Shown one piece after another: positions 57,219-64,000 of a DNA stretch of 64,000 nt (the first letter of the stretch is position 1; every line of letters starts with the position of its first letter). This DNA comes from Mallotus nudiflorus (lineage: Eukaryota; Streptophyta; Magnoliopsida; Malpighiales; Euphorbiaceae), in assembly GCA_947683625.1 (NCBI GenBank), contig CANTUR010000156.1:1984001-2048000 (forward strand). The letters are read 5' to 3'. Below the pieces are notes generated by a model, which saw only the letters and a program-made list of their open reading frames with translations, searched no databases and had not been told where the DNA came from. Both the position numbers and the translations under genes were made by a program.

Positions 57219-59997
57219 TGTCACGACCCGAACCCGAGGGCACGTGACCGGCACTAGGGAATGGGTAAGCATAAGGCCCCTGAAACCCGTAGTAAGCCTA
57301 AAGGAAAAAGAAAATAAAACCATACACATATTAAACTTTACTTTAAAACAAAACACATTATCAAACTGATTTTTCTCAGAATACACAAATTCATTTGCTT
57401 AAATAATAATGTATTTCAACATCTCATATTATAAATCAGAGAACCTTATACACAAACGTGATTATACATAAATAAATTACACAATTATGTTTAAACCCTA
57501 CAAATCTGTAATACATATACTACTGCAGCAACCTAGATTAGTACACAATATAGCTCATAATGACCTACATAAAATAACCGGTGAAGAAGAAATCCGGCGT
57601 AGAGGTAGTCTGAGGTCGAACTCCCAAGCTCCTGAAAAAAATAAATTGAGGGGAATCAGACCTCACTGAGTAAGTCAATAAAAGAGCTGTACAGTTTGAA
57701 AACCTTTTTGAAAACTATATATATTTATAGTGAAAATAATTTATAATATATATAAGTATAGCTTTTGGAAAATCTCGGTAGAACCCTAAACCCAAGTCTA
57801 ATCGGCCAACTGGGCCCACTTATTCCAACTAGACTACCGGTCCCCGAGAGCAAGGGCATCAACCGAGGCACCAAGCCGTAGTCATTCACTTAATCCAACT
57901 ATATGGCTCTGGCGGTCCCCGAGAGCTAAGGCATCAACCGAGGCACCCATCCCAGTCCATCATTGACTTTCCAATCACTGGCGGTCCCCGAGAGCAAAGG
58001 CATCTACCGAGGCACCCATCCCAGTTTAACATTCATCAATCATACAGTTATCGGATCCATCTCTCAATCTCTACCATGTGCACATAGTCCTGGTGAGGCC
58101 CACCAGGTAGCTCGTTCTACCAAAATTTCTCAAATCGATTTTAAATAAATAATTTGCATTTAAATCGCAAATGATAGCCTTAAATTAAATAAATCATATG
58201 ATCAATATAATAAAAATACGAGCGCATGCATTCTTTAAACAAACATACGCACAGATCATTTTATCGACTTACAGGATGAATGGGAAGGCTGACGACCACG
58301 CGTCTGCCTCGGTCTCACGGCTTCTGCTCCGATATGCTCTAAAAGAAAACAATGAATCGACTTTTTAAAACACGACTAAGGAATCAAATTCAGGAATCAA
58401 CAAAGTAATAAAATTCCAGACTGACTCGATGAAAAATCGGATGAGACTCGACAGACAGGAGTTAACCTAACTAACAGTAGGAATTTTACGGATATCACGT
58501 TTTATGAGAAAATCTATCGAAATTTCGGCAGAGTCTCCTCTGTAAAACGGACATCTCTCTATCAAAAGTAGAGCCAGACCTGCATAGAAAATGCACTTCT
58601 AATTCCAAAACCATTCACACTCGAGTCGGGCTCCCAAAACACAATTTGCCCTGATCGAGATCACAACTCAAATACAATATCAAAAATTAATAATATCTGT
58701 TTATTAAATACATATATCATATACATACATACTAGAATAGATGAAAATTATATAAAATCTTCATTATTCAAAATTGAGCAATTAAATTTGTATTCCAATC
58801 ATATCAAAATTATAATTATAGCCCAAATTAAAACTAGTGCAATGTATTATATGTATATATATGTATATTGGGAATTTGATAATCAAAATTTACATTACCT
58901 AGGAAATTATGTCAATTAATTTATAAAAATTATCTAAACCCTTTAATTATTAATAAAACTAATTAAAATATATATTTATCATATTTAGTGTAAAATTACA
59001 TTTTTACCCCCCTAAAATACATAATTTACTTAATGAGTTTTTAATACTGAAAATAATTCCTTAAAATTATTTAATCATGTCAAAAATTCATTTTCTCAAG
59101 ATACATTTTCTTAATATAATTAAAACATTTAATTAACCAACAAATTTTCTCCCAAAAATATTATTTACTCTAAAAATCAATTTTTTTGGCATAAACTCAA
59201 ATATATTTATAAAAATAGTATAAAAAATCTCAAAAATTATGATTTGAGTTCTAAAATTCATATTTTTCACTAATAACCTCATTTATCAAGTTTCATAACC
59301 TTTTTAACCAAAATTCCAAAAATTAGCCTAATTATTTAATTTTGACATAATGTATAAAAATTCCAAAAAAAATTGTATAATCTTCTTAAAATTATCTACC
59401 TTACCCTAAAATTAATTTCAACACTTAATATCACCAAAATGTCAATTATCATTATTATTTGCCATTTTTATAATTAATTCCCGAAAATTCCTAAAAAATT
59501 ATTTAAATATCCAAAATTCACCAAAAATGAAAATAAATTCCAAAAATTATACAAAAATTCCTAGAGGTAGATTAAGCTACTAGGAATCACATTTGTAAAG
59601 GGAGTTTGCATGAATCAAGCTAGATTAAGTTAAAAAAATTTCGAAACCCTAGAGTTCACAAACTGAAAATCAACCAAAACTCAATCAATTCATGATCAAA
59701 GCTTAAACAAAGGTTAGATTAAGCCTCACCGGTGCAAGGGGAGGAGATTGGCACCGGAATGGAGGAAAATGGTGGCCGAACGAAGCTTGGGTGAGTTAGA
59801 GCAAAACTCTCGGCTTTCTTCTTTTCAGCAGCTTCCGGCGGTTCTGCAGGTGGCCGGAGGCGAGGGAGAAGGAAGAGGGAGTAGCAGACGGCGGCCGGAG
59901 GTGGGGGAGGCGCAGTGACGGTGGTGGTCGAAGGATTCGCGAAGGTGGGGAGGAGGGAGCTCGGTTCTGCCTTCTTCCTCTTCAAAACATACATATA

Positions 59998-60034
<37 letters not shown>

Positions 60035-60335
60035 GTATATATATTTATATACTATACTTATTATACTACATTATGACTATATACATATATACCATATATA
60101 TATATATCATATATAAATACACATATATATATATACACAAGTATATAATTACACTTTATACTATATTATATACATATATCTATATATATATATATATACA
60201 CATGTGAATAGATATGCACATTTAAATTAATATTTATCCTAAAATATAATGTTAACAAAATTTTATACTTTAATATACTGCAAATTAACTATTAATAGTA
60301 CTTCTCGAGAAAAAATGTGTCCCTTAATATTGAAA

Positions 60336-60373
<38 letters not shown>

Positions 60374-60383
60374 GGGTATTACA
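57219..60383 (-). repeat. 3' LTR of the chromovirus
   Basis: Plus-strand ends TGTCACGACCCG and GGGTATTACA (minus sense TGTAATACCC...GGGTCGTGACA). It shares with the solo LTRs the AATCCGGCG/TGAGGTC block (57590), the ACCGAGG repeat (three copies, 57838-58016), a hairpin (58089-58107), the GATATCACGTTTTA block (58491) and 'AGATTAAGCTACTAGGAA' (59569), then a GC-rich island (59728-59990). Interior AT-rich with (TA)n tracts at 60000-60032, 60060-60210 and 60341-60366. Confidence 0.92.
60000..60370. repeat. (TA)n-rich microsatellite tracts in the chromovirus LTR
   Basis: Uninterrupted or slightly broken TA/ATAC repeats at about 60000-60040, 60060-60210 and 60340-60366. They lie close to the start of the LTR in element sense, upstream of the GC-rich island. 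Confidence 0.9.
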
Positions 60384-60416
60384 GTCTCTCCTCCTTATAT
60401 GAATTCGTCCTCGAAT
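60384..60416 (-). other. Polypurine tract of the chromovirus
   Basis: In minus sense, 'GAATTCGAGGACGAATTC' then 'ATATAAGGAGGAGAGACTG', directly before TGTAATACCC. The 'TTCGAGGACGAA' plus purine-run arrangement is characteristic of plant chromovirus 3' ends. Confidence 0.88.
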
Positions 60417-60448
60417 TCAAGAAAAGAAAGAAAAGAGGAATTACAAAG

Positions 60449-61799
60449 CTAAGAAGAAAAAAGATACGGAAAGGAAACTCGCATCTCGGCTTCAGTTTCC
60501 CAGGTGCAATCTTCTGCAGAATGGTTACTCCATAACACTTTCACCATCGGTATCTCCTTAGTCCGCAGCTGTCGGATTTGGCGATCCACAATCGCCACCC
60601 GGGTACTCCTCGTAAGTCAAATCGTCGCTAAGCTCTACGGCTTGAGGTCGCAACACGTGAGACGGATCAGGGACGTATTTCCTCAACATGGACACATGAA
60701 ACACAGGATGGATTCTCGATAGTTCTGGTGGTAACACTAACCTATATGCCACTTCACCCACTCTATACCGAATCTCAAACGGTCCAATGAATCTGGGAGC
60801 TAGCTTACCCTTCTTACCAAATCTCATAACTCCTTTCATTGGAGACACCTTCAAGAACACCATGTCTCCAACCATGAAGGATACATCCTTCCTCCTGGGG
60901 TCAGCGTAGCTCTTCTGTCTACTAAAGGCTGTCTTTAATCGTTGCTGTATAATGGGAACTTTCTCTGAAGTGATCTGCACCAACTCTGGTCCCGTTAACT
61001 GCCTCTCTCCAATCTCCCAACACAAAGGTGATCTACACTTCCTACCATATAGTGCCTCATATGGAGCCATCTCAATGCTAGCATGATAGCTGTTGTTATA
61101 GGCAAACTCAATCAGTGGCAAGTGTGAATCCCATTGTCCTCCAAAATCCATTACACACATCCTCAACATATCTTCTAACGTTTGGATGGTCCTCTCTGAC
61201 TGACCATCTGTCTGAGGGTGGAAAGCCGTACTGAAGTCCAATCTGGTACCCAAGGCCTTGTGTAATTCTTGCCAAAAGACTGAGGTAAAGGTGGCTCCTC
61301 TATCCGACACTATGCTCACAGGTACCCCATGTAGACAAACGATTCTATTGACATAAATTCTTGCCAGTCTATCAGTAGAGTACGTCTTCTTTATAGGTAG
61401 AAAGTGTGCTGACTTAGTCAACCTGTCAACAATCACCCAAATAGCGTCATAACCTCCAGTAGCTCGAGGTAGTCCAGTCACGAAATCCATGGCTATCATA
61501 TCCCATTTCCATTCAGGAATTGGCATGGGTTGCAACAGTCCCGAGGGTCTCTGATGTTCAAGCTTTACTTGCTGGCAAGTCAAGCACCTGGATACAAAAT
61601 CTGCAATATCCTTCTTCATTCCATTCCACCAGTATGTATCCTTCAAGTTATGATACATCTTGGTAGAACCCGGATGAACACTATATGCAGAAAAATGTGC
61701 TCCTTCCATGATCTCCTTCCTCAAGTCATCAACACCTGGCACACAAATCCTAGTGCCCAATCGCAATATACCTTCCCTGTCAATTACAAAGTCCCGTGA
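60449..61799 (-). pseudogene. Chromovirus integrase and chromodomain (frameshifted)
   Basis: Integrase reads 61799-60558, in frame with the upstream pol after the stop at 61800. Counting from the Met at 61766: zinc site with H31 (HPG) and the C61/C64 pair, catalytic D94 (MDFVTGLP), D155 (VSDRGATF) and E191 (QSERTIQ), then a GPY/F-like 'FIGPFEIRYRVGEVAYRL' and 'RIHPVFHVSMLRKYVPD'. The chromodomain follows in the +1 frame, from 'VAIVDRQIRQLRTKEI' to 'VLWSNHSAEDCTWETEAEMR' and a stop at 60449-60451. One extra G in a GGG run near 60600 causes the shift, so the listed frame ends early. All integrase catalytic residues are present; the chromodomain would target insertion to marked chromatin (family knowledge). 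Confidence 0.93.
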
Positions 61800-63983
61800 C
61801 TACCCTTGTTGCACTTCATACATGATTCTCTGTAACTGGGGGTCTCTGCTTTGAGCTGTCTTAACCCGATCCAAGTATACTGATCGTACACTGAGTTGAG
61901 CTAAAAGGCACTTTCGAGTAACTTTCATCTGCAATCCCCGATCAATCAGTCCATGTAACTCCTTGATAATGGGCCTTCTCTCAGTGCTAATATGGGCAAG
62001 GCTGCCTACTGATTTCCTACTCAAGGCATCCGCAACAACATTTGCCTTGCCTGGATGATATAAAATAGAGCAATCATAATCCTTAAGGAGTTCCATCCAT
62101 CTCCTCTGCCTCAGATTCAAGTCCCTCTGCTGGAAAATATATTTCAAGCTCTTATGATTTGTGTATATCTCACATGTCACTCCGTACAAGTAATGCCTCC
62201 ATATTTTTAAAGCAAACACCACGGCTGCCATCTCTAAGTCGTGAGTAGGATAGTTCTGCTCGTGCTTCTTCAACTGCCTCGAAGCATAAGCAATCACTTG
62301 GCCATTTTGCATCAACACACAGCCCAATCCTACTCTGGAAGCATCACAATACACTGTATAACCTTCATTTCCAGAGGGCAAAGTTAGAATTGGAGCCGAT
62401 GTCAACAAGCCCTTCAGTAACTGAAAATGCTCTTCGCATTTGTCCGTCCATACAAACTTAGCATTCTTCTGGGTCAACCTTGTCAAAGGTGCAGCAATTC
62501 TAAAGAAGTCCTTCACAAATCTTCTGTAATAGCCTGCTAGACCCAGAAAACTCATAACTTCCCTAACTGTAGTCGGCCTTGGCCATTCTGTAATAGCCTC
62601 AATCTTCTTGGGGTCCACCTGTATGCCATCTCGAGAAACCACGTGGCCTAGAAATGCCACTTGATTCAACCAGAACTCGCACTTTGAGAATTTGGCATAC
62701 AACCTGTGCTCCCTTAAACTCTGAAGTACTCTTCTCAGATGCATCACATGTTCAACTTCACTCTTGGAATAAACCAAGATATCGTCAATGAAAACTATCA
62801 CAAATCGATCCAAGTATGGCCTGAATACCCGATTCATCAAGTCCATAAAGGCTGCTGGAGCGTTAGTCAACCCAAAGGACATTACTAAAAACTCATAATG
62901 GCCATATCTTGTTCGAAAAGCTGTCTTGGACTCATCACCTCTTCTGATTCTCAACTGGTGATACCCAGATCTCAAATCTATTTTAGAGAAGCATGTAGCA
63001 CCTTGAAGTTGATCAAACAGATCATCGATCCTCGGAAGTGGGTACTTGTTCTTGATGGTGACCTTATTCAACTGCCTATAGTCGATACAAAGTCGAAGGC
63101 TACCATCTTTCTTCTTCACGAACAACACCGGAGCACCCCAAGGCGATGTACTGGGTCTGATGAAACCCTTATCAAGCAATTCCTGCAACTGCTCTTTCAG
63201 CTCCTGCAGTTCAGCTGGTGCCATTCTGTAAGGTGGCATAGAAATAGGATCCATACCATGTATGACATCGATACAGAACTCTATCTCTCTATCTGGTGGT
63301 AATCCTGGTAATTCTTCAGGAAAGACATCCAGAAATTCACACACCACTGGCACCTGTTCAATTGCCCCATTCTCCTTCTCAACATCTCTTACCATTGCCA
63401 AGTATCCCTGACAACCCCTTCTAAGCATCTTTCGAGCTGTAATGATAGAAATAAGATTGTGAGGCATGGAGCTCTTTTCACCTTTGAAATAAAATTCTTC
63501 TTCTCCTGGAATCCTGAACACCACTTCTTTCTCTCTACAATTCACAAGGGCATAATACCTCGAAAACCAATCCATGCCCAGAATGACATCAAATTCCAGT
63601 ACGTCGAGCAATACTAAGTCCGCCAATAGTTCTCTACCATCAACTGACATCGGACACGAAGGAAAGAAAACATCTGTCTCTAACTCGTCACTAAGAGGAG
63701 TCAAAACAGATAGAGGAAAGGACAACCTAGAAGGCTGCCACTCGATTCTCGAAGCAAACACAGGAGAAATGAAAGAATGTGAAGCACCGGGATCAAACAA
63801 CACTCTAGCATCGCATGCACAGACTAAGAGAATACCTGCTACCACTGCATTTGAAGTCTGAGCATCCTGTGGTGTTAAAGTGAACACTCGAGCCTGACCA
63901 TGACCTGCCTGCTGAGAAGTCGAAGGCTGCATAAAACCACGTCCGTTAGGTCTACCAACTGAACCTCTACCCTGCTGACTCAT
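61800..63983 (-). CDS. Chromovirus pol: protease, reverse transcriptase, RNase H (ends at a premature stop)
   Basis: A 727-codon open frame; the Met at 63983 is probably internal to gag-pol, because the frame's homology begins in a Q/G-rich gag tail and the element continues past the window end. Protease active site 'LFDPGASHSF' (D64), with Pro where D-S/T-G-A is commonest, a variant also known in plants. RT about 240-490: 'RLCIDYRQLNKVT', 'SKIDLRSGYHQLRI', catalytic 'VFIDDILVYSKS' (D400, D401). RNase H 540-660: D547 (CDAS), E584 (LEMAAV), but N609 in 'YTNHKSLKYIF', where the family has Asp. The TAG at 61800-61802 separates it in frame from integrase. Confidence 0.93.
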   Translation of the reverse strand: MSQQGRGSVGRPNGRGFMQPSTSQQAGHGQARVFTLTPQDAQTSNAVVAGILLVCACDARVLFDPGASHSFISPVFASRIEWQPSRLSFPLSVLTPLSDELETDVFFPSCPMSVDGRELLADLVLLDVLEFDVILGMDWFSRYYALVNCREKEVVFRIPGEEEFYFKGEKSSMPHNLISIITARKMLRRGCQGYLAMVRDVEKENGAIEQVPVVCEFLDVFPEELPGLPPDREIEFCIDVIHGMDPISMPPYRMAPAELQELKEQLQELLDKGFIRPSTSPWGAPVLFVKKKDGSLRLCIDYRQLNKVTIKNKYPLPRIDDLFDQLQGATCFSKIDLRSGYHQLRIRRGDESKTAFRTRYGHYEFLVMSFGLTNAPAAFMDLMNRVFRPYLDRFVIVFIDDILVYSKSEVEHVMHLRRVLQSLREHRLYAKFSKCEFWLNQVAFLGHVVSRDGIQVDPKKIEAITEWPRPTTVREVMSFLGLAGYYRRFVKDFFRIAAPLTRLTQKNAKFVWTDKCEEHFQLLKGLLTSAPILTLPSGNEGYTVYCDASRVGLGCVLMQNGQVIAYASRQLKKHEQNYPTHDLEMAAVVFALKIWRHYLYGVTCEIYTNHKSLKYIFQQRDLNLRQRRWMELLKDYDCSILYHPGKANVVADALSRKSVGSLAHISTERRPIIKELHGLIDRGLQMKVTRKCLLAQLSVRSVYLDRVKTAQSRDPQLQRIMYEVQQG

Positions 63984-64000
63984 AGGCTGAGGCGGGTCTC

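Larger units (their letters stand above)
57219..64000 (-). mobile_element. Chromovirus (Ty3, probably Tekay-type) retrotransposon, 3' part, minus strand
   Basis: 3' LTR (57219-60383), polypurine tract, chromodomain, integrase, RNase H, RT, protease and the end of gag, running off the window at 64000. Far better preserved than the other elements: pol is interrupted by one in-frame stop (61800-61802) and one single-base frameshift (near 60600). The distal flank is ATAAT (57214-57218), but the other flank is outside the window. It is the youngest coding-capable element here and belongs to the same broad LTR family as the solo LTRs at 50088-56545. Confidence 0.93.

Noticed and set aside
62898..63302. 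134-residue plus-strand ORF and others opposite pol (61530-61799, 63574-63861)
   Set aside because: Antisense shadows of the chromovirus RT/protease/integrase frames.

Overview
The window is repeat-rich, AT-rich plant nuclear DNA, probably from a eudicot. The families seen (Athila-like and Tat-like Ty3 elements, a SIRE-like Ty1 element, a chromodomain-bearing Ty3 chromovirus) are all plant lineages. I found no host gene that looks alive, no rRNA or tRNA gene and no CRISPR array. Nearly everything is LTR retrotransposon sequence of different ages, stacked by nested insertion. No species can be named from the sequence alone.

Layout. 1-500: four degenerate ~120 bp repeats. 1040-7950: hairpin-forming tandem repeats followed by a polypurine tract and an LTR-like block; about 3.02 kb of this (1433-4456) is duplicated in tandem (4457-7480). 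8053-33883: an old Athila-like Ty3 element on the minus strand, about 14.5 kb without its insertions. Its integrase gene is split by a younger Athila-like element on the plus strand (15912-27274, 1.4 kb LTRs, 5 bp target duplication GTTTC). One of its two third ORFs is split by another insertion (13149-14653). 33884-37880: degraded coding relics and a possible SINE. 37883-47534: a decayed SIRE-like Ty1/copia element on the plus strand, with an inverted LTR fragment in its integrase and its own third ORF. 47535-50087 and 56551-57218: old repeat fragments. 50088-56545: a solo LTR with a second solo LTR of the same family nested inside it, each with a clear 5 bp target duplication. 57219-64000: the 3' part of a younger chromovirus on the minus strand, with a nearly open pol gene (one stop, one frameshift, one changed RNase H catalytic residue) running off the window.

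How the parts relate. Each LTR element carries, or carried, the usual gag - protease - reverse transcriptase - RNase H - integrase set. The two Athila-like elements and the Ty1/copia element also have a third ORF of one recognisable kind (related to the Athila ORF / plant transposon-protein families); the outer Athila-like element has two diverged copies. The most interesting signal is in front of these third ORFs: short palindromic motif clusters, often followed by a TATA-like box, that match motifs in the same element's own LTR. This suggests that third-ORF expression is driven by an internal copy of an LTR-type promoter. A second notable signal is a hairpin in the chromovirus-type LTRs whose stem shows a compensatory base-pair change between subfamilies.
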